From the NCBI RefSeq assembly GCF_017948485.1, contig NZ_JAFFSX010000048.1, forward strand, positions 1 to 32,635: DNA of 32,635 nucleotides, given 5' to 3'. The notes beneath the pieces were generated by a model. The model worked only from the letters and a program-made list of their open reading frames with translations, made no database searches and was not told where the DNA came from. Source of the stretch: Streptomyces sp. GESEQ-35. GTDB lineage: Bacteria; Actinomycetota; Actinomycetes; Streptomycetales; Streptomycetaceae. Both the position numbers and the translations under genes were made by a program. Each line of letters starts with the position of its first letter. The stretch's first letter is position 1. This document shows positions 1-9,108 of this stretch, piece by piece.

Positions 1-120
1 CACCCCCACCCTCCCCCCCCCCCTCCCCCCACCCCCCCCCCCCCCCGCCCCCCCCAGCGCCCCCCCCCCCCCCCGCCCCTCCCCCCCCCCCCCCACCCCC
101 CCCCACCCCCCCCGCCCCAA
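1..120. repeat. C-homopolymer-rich low-complexity tract
   Basis: Nearly pure runs of C are broken by single A, T or G. On the minus strand this would encode poly-glycine with a few Val, Arg and Ala, inside the KS-like frame. It is either a true low-complexity insertion or an assembly or contig-edge artefact; the sequence alone cannot decide. Confidence 0.8.
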
Positions 121-1333
121 CAACCGCGGCGCCCCCACCGGCATTCAGCCACCCGGTCACATCCCCCGACTCCCCCGCCCCAACGGCCGTGGCACCCCCA
201 CCACCGGCACTCCGCCGCCCGAACACCTCGCCAGCGCCCCCCGGCACGACGGCGACCCCGGTCTCGCCTCGGCCGTCGCTCCCCTCATCCGGCCGCACCG
301 CAACCGACCCCGCGCTCCCCTCATCCGGCCGCACCGCAACCGACCCCGCGCTCCCCTCATCCGGCCGCACCGCAACCGACCCCGCGCTCCCCTCACCCGG
401 CCGCACCGCAAGCGCCCCCGCGCTCCCCCGTCGGAACCCGCTCGACGTGTCCCGTACGACCGCATGCACCCGGTCCCCGTCCGCAAGTGCCCGGTCGAGT
501 CGTTTGAGTACTACTGCCCCGACGCCCTCCCCGACTCCGTCACGGGCCCGCGAGGGGTGCAGCAGCAGTTCGACGCCGCCGGCGACCGCCGCCGCGCATT
601 CGCCGCGCCGGAGGGACTCGACGGCGAGGTGGACGGCCGTGAGGGCCGAGCACACGCCGGTGTCGACGATCTGGCCGGGCCCGCTCAGCCCGAGCAGCGC
701 GGCAAGTCTGCCGGGCAGGCTCCCGTGGCCGCTCCCGGGCATCTCGCGCGGCCCACGGGAGGCCCACGACTCGGCGGCCAGCAGTGCGTAGTCGCGGGAG
801 CTCACCCCTACGAAGACGCCGACCGCACGCGGTTCACCGTCCGGACCGGTCAAGGCATCCAGCCGGGGCCCGGCGCAGCCCGCGTCCTCCAGCGCCTCCC
901 AGGCGGTCTCGAGGAACAGCCGCTCCTGAGGGTCCATCAGGGCACCTTCACGAGCCGTGAGTCCGAAGAACCCGGCGTCGAACTCCTCGATCCCGTCCAG
1001 GAAGTGGCCGCGTTGTCCCGGCGCGAGCGGGGATCCCCCGGGGCGCCCGGCAGGTCCGTCGCCGGACGTGTCACGACCGTCGCGCAGGAGCTCCCAGAAC
1101 GTCTCCGGATCAGGCGCCATCGGATAGCGCCCGGCAAGACCGACGACGGCGTACCCGTCGAGGGCCGGCACCATGGTGTCGGCCGACGCCGACGGCCACG
1201 ACGGTTCCGGCTCCGGCTCCGCAACCGGCGCGGGCGCCGTCGTCTCCCCCACCCCGCGCGTCAGCAACCGCGCCGCTTCACTGCGCCCGAGCGTCCCCGC
1301 CTTGAACCGCGTGAGTATCTCGCGTTCGTCCAT
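1..1333 (-). CDS. Polyketide synthase ketosynthase-like protein, N-terminal part (runs off left edge)
   Basis: The frame is open from ATG 1333 to the window edge (444 codons) and begins 16 nt after the tandem-ACP stop. Residues 1-25 form a short helical linker (ILTRFKAGTLGRSEAARLL) of the kind seen between ACP and KS in trans-AT-like synthases. A ketosynthase N-terminal half follows from about residue 58: GYAVVGLAGRYP, FFGLTAREGALMDPQERLFLE, then VDTGVCSALTAVHLA around 223-237. The catalytic motif is normally DTACSSSL or DTMCSSSL. Here the only cysteine (C228) lies one residue late. About 30 residues normally found between the GGV..LHPS region and GEGVG are absent. The sequence then passes into a 12-residue tandem repeat and a Gly-rich tract instead of the usual NH.G..NG region. 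It is KS-derived, but a functional condensing enzyme is doubtful. A non-elongating KS, a pseudogene or an assembly error are all possible. Confidence 0.75.
   Translation of the reverse strand, partial: MDEREILTRFKAGTLGRSEAARLLTRGVGETTAPAPVAEPEPEPSWPSASADTMVPALDGYAVVGLAGRYPMAPDPETFWELLRDGRDTSGDGPAGRPGGSPLAPGQRGHFLDGIEEFDAGFFGLTAREGALMDPQERLFLETAWEALEDAGCAGPRLDALTGPDGEPRAVGVFVGVSSRDYALLAAESWASRGPREMPGSGHGSLPGRLAALLGLSGPGQIVDTGVCSALTAVHLAVESLRRGECAAAVAGGVELLLHPSRARDGVGEGVGAVVLKRLDRALADGDRVHAVVRDTSSGFRRGSAGALAVRPGEGSAGSVAVRPDEGSAGSVAVRPDEGSAGSVAVRPDEGSDGRGETGVAVVPGGAGEVFGRRSAGGGGATAVGAGESGDVTGWLNAGGGAAVVGAGGVGGGGGGGGGAGGGGGAGGGGGGGGWGEGGGEGGG
275..418 (-). repeat. 36-bp tandem repeat, four copies, in the KS-like gene
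   Basis: Four consecutive 36-bp units (about 275-310, 311-346, 347-382, 383-418) encode the repeated 12-mer EGSAGSVAVRPD on the minus strand. Units 2 and 3 are identical; units 1 and 4 differ at a few bases. The length is a multiple of three, so the frame is kept. A further decayed unit begins at 419. Confidence 0.9.
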
Positions 1334-1349
1334 GGTGGCCCCCGCCCGT

Positions 1350-2150
1350 TCAGGCGCGCGGCGGCAGCAGACCGAGCGCCTCGTCCACCGACATCCGGTC
1401 GTCACGCACCGCGTCGAGAAGAGCGTCGATGCCCATCACCGCGCCGGCCGAAGCGCCACCGGCCCCATCAGCCCGCTCCGAGGGTTCCGGAGCGCCGGCC
1501 ACCGACGCCACGGAGACGACGTACGCGGCCATGGCCTCCAGGCTCGGATGGTCGTACAGCGTGACGGCCCGCTCCCGCAGCCCGTGGATCTGGTTGATCG
1601 TCGCCACGAACTCCGCCCCCAGGATGGAGTCCACACCCAGCACGTTGAAGGCGGCCGAGGTGTCGATGTCCCACGGATCGCAGCACAGAATCCGGGCAAG
1701 CTCCTCACGCAGCACATCCAGCACCGCTTCCCGCGAAGCCCCGGAAGATCCAGAAGCCCCTAGAGACGCGGAAGCCCCGGAACCCTGCACCGGAACGGAC
1801 CCCGGTTCGCGCTCCGCCCCCCGGGAGCCCGCCCGCTCGAACGGCGCCGCCCCCGGCGTCCCCCGCTCCCGAGCCACATGCCGGGCGAACTCCAGCGGCG
1901 TGGGATGGTCGAACAACGCATCGGGCTTGACCGCCGTACCGTAACGGGCATTGACGGTGGCTACGAACTCGACGGTCAGCAACGAGTCCAGTCCCAGCGA
2001 CCGGAACGTCTGCTCAGCGTCGATCTTCTCGGCCTTGAGGCGCAGCACGGCGGCGAGCATGCCGACGAGTTCGGTCATGAGGTCGGCGGACGGCACGGCG
2101 GACGGCACGGCGGACGCCGCGCTCGGGGGTGCCTGGCTGTCTTGGGGCAT
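1350..2150 (-). CDS. Stand-alone tandem acyl carrier protein (two ACP domains)
   Basis: This 266-residue protein has two phosphopantetheine-carrier domains. ACP1 spans about residues 23-95 with the attachment motif GLDSL (Ser56). ACP2 spans about 138-215 with GVDSI (Ser175). An Ala/Ser/Gly/Glu-rich linker (96-137) joins them. The C-terminal ILDAVRDDRMSVDEALGLL resembles the helical linkers that follow ACPs in trans-AT-like synthases, and the downstream KS-like protein begins with a matching element. This suggests the two proteins dock or were once one chain. ATG 2150 is preceded by TGGAG. Role: carries growing or extender acyl chains in polyketide assembly. Doublet ACPs usually raise flux or permit parallel processing; that role here is inferred. 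Confidence 0.9.
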   Translation of the reverse strand: MPQDSQAPPSAASAVPSAVPSADLMTELVGMLAAVLRLKAEKIDAEQTFRSLGLDSLLTVEFVATVNARYGTAVKPDALFDHPTPLEFARHVARERGTPGAAPFERAGSRGAEREPGSVPVQGSGASASLGASGSSGASREAVLDVLREELARILCCDPWDIDTSAAFNVLGVDSILGAEFVATINQIHGLRERAVTLYDHPSLEAMAAYVVSVASVAGAPEPSERADGAGGASAGAVMGIDALLDAVRDDRMSVDEALGLLPPRA

Positions 2151-2231
2151 GGCTTGACTCCAAAGATCCGTCCCGGCTGCCCGACGACGGAAGTATCGAA
2201 GATGCGTCTGTTCCAGCTGGAGGCGGCGCTC

Positions 2232-2876
2232 TCAGACCGCGCCGACCAGACCCTCGGCCAACGCCGAAGCATGTACGTCGTACCGCCCCATATGCTCGGC
2301 CGGCACGAGCGCCGGCAGCAGCGAGTCCCACAACGCCCCCACCCTGAGCCGGAGTTCGGGAGGGGGCATACCGGTCCCGAACAGCACCCCGATCCCGCAC
2401 ACCACCGCGGACAACAGCGTCTCCGGCCCGTCCGCGAAGGTGTGGCCGCGCAACTCCCCCGCGCGGCGGGCCCGGTCGATGAGCCGCAGCACCTCGGTGA
2501 TCCACGCCTGGTGGAAGTCGGTGACCGGCGGTTGCCGTCCGGTGCACTCGTTGGTGATCCGGAAGCTGGCCCGGATCACCGGGTCCCCGTGGAGCGTCCA
2601 CGCCAGCCAGTGCGTCATGTCGATCAGCGCCTGCACCGGCGGCACACCCGCGGCCCGCTGCCCGTGCACGAACTCGCGCAGCACGGAGCGTCCCTGCTCC
2701 TGCACGGCGTCGGCCAGTCCGTCCTTGGAGGCGAAGTGGAAGTACAGCGCCCCCTTCGTCAGTCCTGCCGCCTCCGCGATCTGCCCCAGTGTCGCGCTGG
2801 CATAGCCGTTCCGGTTGAACATCTGCGCGCCTGCCCTGACCAGCCTGCGCCGCGTCCTTTCCGACCTGGCCTGCAT
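2232..2876 (-). CDS. TetR-family regulator of the GBL-receptor type
   Basis: This 214-residue protein starts at ATG 2876, fixed by GAGGAGGAGA about 7 nt upstream; upstream codons in the same frame are not needed. The N-terminal TetR helix-turn-helix is typical: RLVRAGAQMFNRNGYASATL, then AEAAGLTKGALYFHFASKDGLADAV (residues about 10-56). The ligand domain has DPVIRASFRITNE and an ITEVLRLIDRARRAGELR segment, as in ArpA/ScbR-type receptors and the related pseudo-receptors. It lies between the SARP and the ACP gene, all on the minus strand. The likely role is ligand-controlled repression of cluster or regulator promoters. Whether it binds a butyrolactone, an antibiotic or nothing cannot be read from sequence. 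Confidence 0.88.
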   Translation of the reverse strand: MQARSERTRRRLVRAGAQMFNRNGYASATLGQIAEAAGLTKGALYFHFASKDGLADAVQEQGRSVLREFVHGQRAAGVPPVQALIDMTHWLAWTLHGDPVIRASFRITNECTGRQPPVTDFHQAWITEVLRLIDRARRAGELRGHTFADGPETLLSAVVCGIGVLFGTGMPPPELRLRVGALWDSLLPALVPAEHMGRYDVHASALAEGLVGAV

Positions 2877-2928
2877 CCCGTCTCTCCTCCTCGCGTACGG
2901 AGTGCCCTCGTGACGGTTCGACGGCGTC

Positions 2929-3759
2929 TCAACCGACCCGGCTGAGGCGCTCGTTGCCTCCGGCTCCCGCACCCAGCGTCGGCTCGGGCCCGGCCATCAG
3001 GATCGACCGCTGCATCCGGCGCAGCCCGGCGGAGGGCTCAAGGCCGAGTTCACGGACGAGGGCGGTGCGCAGCCGCTGGTAGACGTCGAGGGCCTCGCTG
3101 CGGCGGCCGGAGCGGTGCAGCGCCAGCATGAACTGGCCGTGCAGGTTCTCGTGGGTGCGGTAGCGGCTGACCAGGACGGTGAGCTCGCCCAGCAGTTCGC
3201 GGTGGCGGCCGAGCCGCAGGTCGGCCTCGATGCGCTGGTCGAGCGCGCACAGCCGGGTCTCCTCGAGCCGCCTGGTCTCCATCTCCAGCTGCACACCGGT
3301 CTGTACGTCGGCGAGCGCGGAGCCGGTCCACAGCGTGAGGGCGTCCCGCAGCTGACGGGCAGCGCCCGCGAAGTCGCCGGCGTCCATGGCCCGGTACCCC
3401 GTGCCGGCCAGCCGCTCGAACTCACGGACGTCGCTGGCGCCACCCGAGGTGTTGAGCAGGTAGCCGCCCGGCAGGGTGACGAGCACGTCCTTGGCGGTGC
3501 GCGCCGGGGCGTCCTCCGCGTCGCGCCCGACGGCCGCCGAGAGCAGCTCCCGAAGCTGGAGCACGTACGTCTGGAGCGTGGTGCGGGAGCTGCGCGGCGG
3601 TCGCTCGCCCCAGAGTTCCTCTATCAGCGTGGCGACCGGCACCACCTGGTCGGCGTGCAGGGCCAGTAGCGCCAGGACCTGGCGCGGTTTGGGTGCGGTC
3701 GGGGTCACCGAGACCCCGTTCTCCCTGACGTCCAATGCGCCCAGTACTGCGATGTCCAT
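2929..3759 (-). CDS. SARP-family transcriptional activator
   Basis: This 276-residue Streptomyces antibiotic regulatory protein has an OmpR-like winged helix at residues about 1-95 (MDIAVLGALDVRENG, PRQVLALLALHADQVV, LIEELWGERPPRSSRTTLQTYVLQLR), closed by LPGGYLL. A bacterial transcriptional activation domain (about 105-250) follows, ending in the hallmark YQRLRTALVRELGLEPS. Length is usual for small SARPs without an ATPase domain. ATG 3759 follows AGGGG. SARPs bind direct repeats before biosynthetic promoters and recruit RNA polymerase, so this is the best candidate for the cluster's pathway-specific activator. Its upstream region holds paired ARE-like boxes, which fits repression by a GBL receptor until the signal accumulates. 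Confidence 0.93.
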   Translation of the reverse strand: MDIAVLGALDVRENGVSVTPTAPKPRQVLALLALHADQVVPVATLIEELWGERPPRSSRTTLQTYVLQLRELLSAAVGRDAEDAPARTAKDVLVTLPGGYLLNTSGGASDVREFERLAGTGYRAMDAGDFAGAARQLRDALTLWTGSALADVQTGVQLEMETRRLEETRLCALDQRIEADLRLGRHRELLGELTVLVSRYRTHENLHGQFMLALHRSGRRSEALDVYQRLRTALVRELGLEPSAGLRRMQRSILMAGPEPTLGAGAGGNERLSRVG

Positions 3760-3845
3760 GCCGTTTCCCCTAATCCGTGCATGAGATGAGTCGTGAGTCG
3801 CCTGGCGTCCGGCCTTGACGGGGCCGCTCCCGGAGTGCTCTCAGT

Positions 3846-3896
3846 AAAAAACAGGACAGACGGTTTGTCAATATCAAACCGTCCGCGCTGTTTTTT
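3846..3896. promoter_or_regulatory. Paired, mirror-image ARE-like operators upstream of the SARP gene
   Basis: Two 22-bp ARE-like boxes (3846-3867 and 3875-3896) face each other about 3871. The first runs AAAAAACAG-GACA-GACGGTTTG and the second is its mirror, CAAACCGTC-CGCG-CTGTTTTTT. Arms of 9+9 bases match perfectly around a 7-nt AT-rich centre. The boxes share CAAACCG...CTGTTT with the site at 4014-4035. They lie about 90-140 bp before the SARP start. A bidirectional terminator is the alternative reading. Confidence 0.6.
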
Positions 3897-4013
3897 ATTG
3901 TACCCGGCAGACTCTAGCGACACTCGATGTCCGCTTTAGTGGAGTCTTCACCTCTCCCAAGGGCCCCATGAGCCCCGGATACCGGGCCGAGCGGTGCGTG
4001 CCACCCAAGAGAA

Positions 4014-4035
4014 AACAAACCGCCAAGTCTGTTTA
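4014..4035. promoter_or_regulatory. ARE-like operator overlapping the 3' end of a TetR gene
   Basis: CAAACCGCCAAGTCTGTTTA (4016-4035) closely matches the box at 3875-3896 (CAAACCG, then CTGTTT after the same spacing). It overlaps the TAA stop of the TetR gene that ends at 4033 and lies about 255 bp upstream of the SARP start, so it may be a distal SARP-promoter operator. Confidence 0.5.
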
Positions 4036-4665
4036 GGGGGTCTCCGGGTCCGCCGCGCTCTTCTCCGTGCTCTCCCACACCAGGGCGTGCCGCTCGGTCA
4101 GCCGGGGCAGCAGCAGATCCCAGAACCCCGTGATCTTCTCCTCGGACAGCCATGCCTTGTCGTCGCCGCTGAGCACCTCGAACCCGACCGTGGCGGCCAC
4201 GACGGCGGTCGCGGCGTCGTCCGCCGACACCCCGTCGGCGAGCCAGCCGTCCTGGTCGGCGCGCAGCAGCACCTCCTCGACCCAGCGCTGCCATTCCCGC
4301 CGTATCGACGGCCCCTCGTCCCGGCCGGGGTCGTCGGACAGCTCGAACCCCGCCCGGACGACCACATCGTCGGCGATCTTGCTCATCAGGCGGTACGTCG
4401 CGCCCACGAGTGCCCGAAGGGGACTGCCGCCCGGCGTCGAAGCGTCCCGCACGATCTGCCGTACGGTCTCCAGGGCCTCCGCCTCGATGGCCTGGACCAG
4501 CGCCTTCTTGCTCTCGAAGTGAAAGTGCAGTGCACCGGTGCTGACTCCGGCCCGGCTGCTGATCGTCGTGAGCGACGTGCTGGCGAGGCCGTCCTCCGCG
4601 AACACTTCGGCCCCGGCGCGGATCAACGCCATGCGGGTCCGGGCCGCACGCTCCTGTTTGACCAT
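4033..4665 (-). CDS. TetR-family GBL receptor or pseudo-receptor homologue
   Basis: This 210-residue protein starts at ATG 4665 behind AGGAG. The N-terminus MVKQERAARTRMALIRAGAEVF with SRAGVSTGALHFHFESKKALVQAI (residues about 1-55) is the DNA-binding domain of the ArpA/ScbR group. The C-terminal ligand domain has VVRAGFELSDDPG and EVLLRADQDGWL. It shares the MxKQxRAxRTR opening with the receptor at 9109 but diverges afterwards. Together with that receptor and the TetR at 2232 it makes three members of one superfamily in 7.6 kb, the usual arrangement of one true receptor plus pseudo-receptors around a SARP. It lies between the SARP and the carboxylase gene on the same strand. Expected role: repression at the ARE-like boxes. 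Confidence 0.88.
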   Translation of the reverse strand: MVKQERAARTRMALIRAGAEVFAEDGLASTSLTTISSRAGVSTGALHFHFESKKALVQAIEAEALETVRQIVRDASTPGGSPLRALVGATYRLMSKIADDVVVRAGFELSDDPGRDEGPSIRREWQRWVEEVLLRADQDGWLADGVSADDAATAVVAATVGFEVLSGDDKAWLSEEKITGFWDLLLPRLTERHALVWESTEKSAADPETP

Positions 4666-4741
4666 CAGTCGTCTCCTGGCTGGGGCCCCGGTCGCAGTAC
4701 CCCGATACGGAGGTTTCTGCCGTGTCCCGTCGTTCGTCGGC

Positions 4742-6334
<1,593 letters not shown>

Positions 6335-6396
6335 GTCAGATCCCCTTCTGAGGTGGCGCCGAGAGGCCTGGCCCCGGGTCCAGGCGAACATCATAA

Positions 6397-6416
6397 CAAA
6401 CCGCCTAAGCGGTTTA
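6397..6416. promoter_or_regulatory. ARE-like operator upstream of the carboxylase beta gene
   Basis: CAAACCGCCTAAGCGGTTTA contains a perfect dyad AAACCGC-CTAA-GCGGTTT (6398-6415). It lies 63 bp before ATG 6334 and downstream of the epsilon-subunit gene. It shares the CAAACCG half with the other boxes, so GBL-receptor control of this gene is plausible. Confidence 0.6.
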
Positions 6417-6453
6417 AGGTTTATGATCAAATCATCTCAAAGGCTGGAATCCT

Positions 6454-6642
6454 TCATCGCCAGCTGCCGGGCGCCCTGTAGACCGTCGGTCGCGCCTCCC
6501 AGCAGGGGGCGACAGCCGGCAGCCGCTCAGCCTCCTCCTGGGCGCGCCCCCGCATCATGAGCAACGCCGCGGTGAGAGCGGCCAGTTCATCCTCACAGGC
6601 CAGGCCACGTTCCACCCGGAGCACGGTCTCCACCCTCTTCAT
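6454..6642 (-). CDS. Acyl-CoA carboxylase epsilon subunit
   Basis: This 62-residue protein has the signature of the actinobacterial AccE/PccE family: VERGLACEDELAALTAAL near the N-terminus and a C-terminal W..RPTVYRAPGSWR. Members are small, poorly conserved subunits that bind the beta-subunit hexamer and stimulate carboxylation. ATG 6642 is preceded by a G-rich stretch (GGGGGGTGG) acting as ribosome binding site. It lies 119 bp upstream of the beta gene on the same strand, with an ARE-like box between them, so the two may be separately controlled rather than one simple operon. The protein is easily missed because of its size, but the RAPGSWR ending is diagnostic. Confidence 0.85.
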   Translation of the reverse strand: MKRVETVLRVERGLACEDELAALTAALLMMRGRAQEEAERLPAVAPCWEARPTVYRAPGSWR

Positions 6643-7003
6643 CCGGCCACCCCCCGTTCTCTCGACTCAGGGACACGGTCGGCCAGGACGCTCGATCACG
6701 GCTTTGGCATCACTCGAGAACCGCCCGAGCCGGTGGCCCGTACGTCGACATCAGGCGCACCCGACGCAGCCGACGAGACCGCAATCGTGGCGGCACTCGA
6801 CCCACAACCCAGAAGAACGTGCAGTTCAGGTGGGTACCCGGGAGAAGGAGACGTACCGGGGACAAGGTGCGGACGAAGCCGTTCCATATCTCGTACGGCC
6901 GGAGCCCTTCCTACCGGTAGAAATTAAACCGGATGGTATGTATCTTCTCAGGCCTGGAAGGAAAACAAGCACTTCACGCCAACGCGGCTCAGGGGGATCA
7001 GTT
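6643..7003. other. Non-coding divergent promoter region between accE and afsA
   Basis: This 361-bp stretch separates divergently transcribed accE (-) and afsA (+). I see no gene with coding character. The recognisable signals are the ARE-like box near 6924-6946 and AGGGGG at about 6991, the afsA ribosome binding site. Confidence 0.6.
6924..6946. promoter_or_regulatory. ARE-like operator upstream of afsA
   Basis: The sequence TTAAACCGGATGGTATGTAT and the next few bases contain AAACC...GGTATGT. GGATGGTATGT (6931-6941) matches 9 of 11 positions of the published ArpA half-site GG(T/C)CGGT(A/T)(T/C)G(T/G). It lies about 60 bp before the afsA start, the usual place for receptor feedback on signal synthesis. 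Confidence 0.5.
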
Positions 7004-7996
7004 ATGTCTGCGAGCACGTTCCGTGTAGAACGCGCCATACCAAGCGCACCAGTCACCGTGAAGGCCACGGCGCCCACGGGCACCAGCGTCTTCCACTACC
7101 CGTCTCTCACCACGACCGTTCCCAAGGAGTTCGTCCACCGCGCGAGCGTGGCCGAGGTCATGCTCACCGACTGGGACCGGATCGGCGAAGACCGCTTCAC
7201 CGTGTCCGCCCAGTGGCCGCGCGGGCACAGCTTCTTCGCCATGGAGGACCGCTACAACCCGCTCATCGCCGCCGAAACGATCCGTCAGACCGGGATCCTG
7301 CTGGCGCACGCCGAATACGGCGTTCCGCTCGATCAGCAGTTCCTGGTGTGGGACCTCGGTGTGAGCGCCCGCCCCGAGCACTTCGACGTCGGCTGGACAC
7401 CCGCCACGCTCGAACTCGGCGTCGTCGTCTCGGAGGTGAAGCGGCGCGGCGAGACCCTGGCAGGGCTCCGCATCACCGTAGAGATCCGCCGTGACGGTCA
7501 ACTCGCGGCAACGGGAGGCGGCTCGCTCACGTGTGTCAGCCCGATGGTCTACCGACGGCTGCGCGCCGGCCACCTCCTCGACGACGGTCAGGCGCAGGTC
7601 ATTCCGCTGACGGCTCCGGTGCCACCGCAGACCGTGGGGCGCATATCCCCCATGGACGTCGTCCTCTCCCCCATCGGGGAGCCCGACCGCTGGCAGCTGA
7701 GGATGGACACCCGGCACCCCGTCCTGTTCGACCACCCGATCGACCACGTGCCCGGCATGATGCTGCTGGAAGCCGCCCGCCAGGCCACGGCCGCGGCTCT
7801 GGGGCGTCCCTGCATGCCGCTGGACATCACCAGTGAGTTCAAGCGCTACACCGAGCTCAACACTCCCTGTGTGATCGAGACGTGCCGGATCCCCGGTACC
7901 GGCATGGACCCGGTGGAGTCCGTGCTCGTGACCGGTCGCCAGAACGGAAAGCTTGTGTTCCGCTCCACGGTGACGGTTGCCGCTGCTCATGACTGA
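7004..7996 (+). CDS. afsA: AfsA-family gamma-butyrolactone (signal) synthase
   Basis: This 330-residue protein has two AfsA hot-dog repeats. The N-terminal one contains KEFVHRASVAEVMLTDWDRIGEDRFTV and NPLIAAETIRQTGILLAHAEYGVP. The C-terminal one contains HPVLFDHPIDHVPGMMLLEAARQA. AfsA enzymes condense a beta-ketoacyl thioester with dihydroxyacetone phosphate, the first committed step to A-factor-like signals. The start is ATG 7004, eight bases after AGGGGG; the same frame is open upstream but has no family residues there. The gene faces accE across a regulatory region with an ARE-like box and converges with the NmrA-like reductase. Together with the receptor at 9109 it forms a signal-synthesis and sensing pair. 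The exact signal (butyrolactone, butenolide or furan) cannot be told. Confidence 0.93.
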   Translation: MSASTFRVERAIPSAPVTVKATAPTGTSVFHYPSLTTTVPKEFVHRASVAEVMLTDWDRIGEDRFTVSAQWPRGHSFFAMEDRYNPLIAAETIRQTGILLAHAEYGVPLDQQFLVWDLGVSARPEHFDVGWTPATLELGVVVSEVKRRGETLAGLRITVEIRRDGQLAATGGGSLTCVSPMVYRRLRAGHLLDDGQAQVIPLTAPVPPQTVGRISPMDVVLSPIGEPDRWQLRMDTRHPVLFDHPIDHVPGMMLLEAARQATAAALGRPCMPLDITSEFKRYTELNTPCVIETCRIPGTGMDPVESVLVTGRQNGKLVFRSTVTVAAAHD

Positions 7997-7999
7997 CGG

Positions 8000-8015
8000 C
8001 CGGGCTAACGCCCGG
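8000..8015. terminator. Hairpin between convergent afsA and NmrA-like genes
   Basis: CCGGGC-TAAC-GCCCGG forms a perfect 6-bp stem four bases after the afsA stop and overlapping the TAG stop of the convergent gene. There is no T-tract, which is common in high-GC actinobacteria. A shared bidirectional terminator is likely. Confidence 0.5.
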
Positions 8016-8895
8016 ATCCGCTCGACGCGTCGGCCGTATCCCGCCCGTGGCGGTCCTCGAACGCCGCCAGATGGTCCTCGGCCCAGGTACGGAAGTCGCC
8101 GGCGGGCCGACCCGTCACCGCGCGCACCGTGTCCGTCACCTCCGCCTTGGCGCCGGCGCCCAGCCGTTGTGCACTCTTCAGCAGCGCCTGGACGACCGGC
8201 GCCGGATAGCGTCTGCCCAGAGCGAGGCGCGCCTCGCCCGGGCTCAGTTCCTCGAAACACAGCGGAACGCCCAGGAGCCGACCGAGCCGTTCGGTCTGCT
8301 CGACCGCGCTCAGCGCCTCCGGCCCGGTCAGGGTGTAGGCCTTCCCGGCGTGCCCGGCTTCGGTCAGGGCACGCACGGCCACGTCCGCAATGTCACGGGG
8401 GTCCACACAGGCGTTGGCCGACGTGCCGTTCAGCCCCCGCACCGTGCGTTCGGAGCGGATGGATTCGGCCCAGGACAGCGTGTTGGACATGAAGGAACGC
8501 GGACGTAACAGCGTCCACTCCAGGCCGGATCCGCACAGCAGCTCCTCGTTGGCACGCTGCCAACGGGTGATGAGGTCATCGGCATGCCGGTCGAGCACGG
8601 CGGCCGCGGAGAGCTTCACCAACCGTTGCACTCCGGCCGAACCTGCGGCACGGACGAATCGGGCGTCATCGCCGGAGGAGGGGTCGCTGGTGACGAGCAA
8701 CGCCGTGCCGACCCCGCCCAGCGCCCGGTCCAGCGACTCCTCGTCGCCGAGATCGCCGGCGACCGTCTCCGCCGAACGGGCCGCGCCCGTGACCCTCCCG
8801 GGGTCCCTGGCCATGATGCGTACACGCACGTCGTGGGGAAGGCGCCGGACGACCTCCCGGCCCACCGTCCCGGTGGCCCCGGTCACGAGAATCAT
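8005..8895 (-). CDS. NmrA-like NAD(P)-binding oxidoreductase
   Basis: This 296-residue atypical short-chain dehydrogenase has the N-terminal dinucleotide motif ILVTGATGTVGREVVRRL (GxxGxxG) and then VAGDLGDEESLDRALGGVGTALLV. LVKLSAAAV and WTLLRPRSFMSNTL sit where classical enzymes have the Ser/Tyr-Lys catalytic centre, as in NmrA/HSCARG-type reductases. ATG 8895 is preferred over TTG 8898 because GGAAGGA is then correctly spaced. The gene sits between afsA and the GBL receptor and shares the receptor's divergent promoter region with its ARE-like box. A role as the reductase that finishes the signal molecule, or as a tailoring ketoreductase, is inferred from position only. Confidence 0.85.
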   Translation of the reverse strand: MILVTGATGTVGREVVRRLPHDVRVRIMARDPGRVTGAARSAETVAGDLGDEESLDRALGGVGTALLVTSDPSSGDDARFVRAAGSAGVQRLVKLSAAAVLDRHADDLITRWQRANEELLCGSGLEWTLLRPRSFMSNTLSWAESIRSERTVRGLNGTSANACVDPRDIADVAVRALTEAGHAGKAYTLTGPEALSAVEQTERLGRLLGVPLCFEELSPGEARLALGRRYPAPVVQALLKSAQRLGAGAKAEVTDTVRAVTGRPAGDFRTWAEDHLAAFEDRHGRDTADASSGSGR

Positions 8896-9037
8896 CAAGG
8901 TCCTTCCGCCGGCACCCGACCGGCGGCGCCGGCACCCCGCTGGGCTCCGCCCATCCCGCTGTCCCTTCTCGTCACGATCCTTTTCGGCCCAATCCTTGAA
9001 CTTGGTACTGACTGAGGTTCTCGCGGACGCACATCTT

Positions 9038-9069
9038 CTATAAGATACAAACTGGACGGTTTCTTATAG
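9038..9069. promoter_or_regulatory. ARE-like operator between the NmrA-like gene and the GBL receptor
   Basis: Perfect outer arms CTATAAGA (9038-9045) and TCTTATAG (9062-9069) enclose ACAAACTGGACGGTTTC, whose AAAC and GTTT halves (9049-9052, 9059-9062) follow the ARE pattern. It lies about 40 bp before the receptor start at 9109 and 140 bp before the divergent gene, consistent with receptor autoregulation. Confidence 0.65.
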
Positions 9070-9108
9070 GGGCTCCGGCTCCGGGCTCATGGATGGGAGG
9101 AGACCGAG

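Noticed and set aside
464..1564. Long plus-strand ORF over the PKS and ACP genes
   Set aside because: Arg/Pro/Gly-rich translation without family motifs; the complementary strand encodes the KS-like protein and ACPs. A typical high-GC shadow.
3846..3896. Intrinsic terminator
   Set aside because: Possible because of the A and T ends, but no gene ends there from the left, and the arms match the ARE-like box at 4016. Kept as operator with terminator as the alternative.
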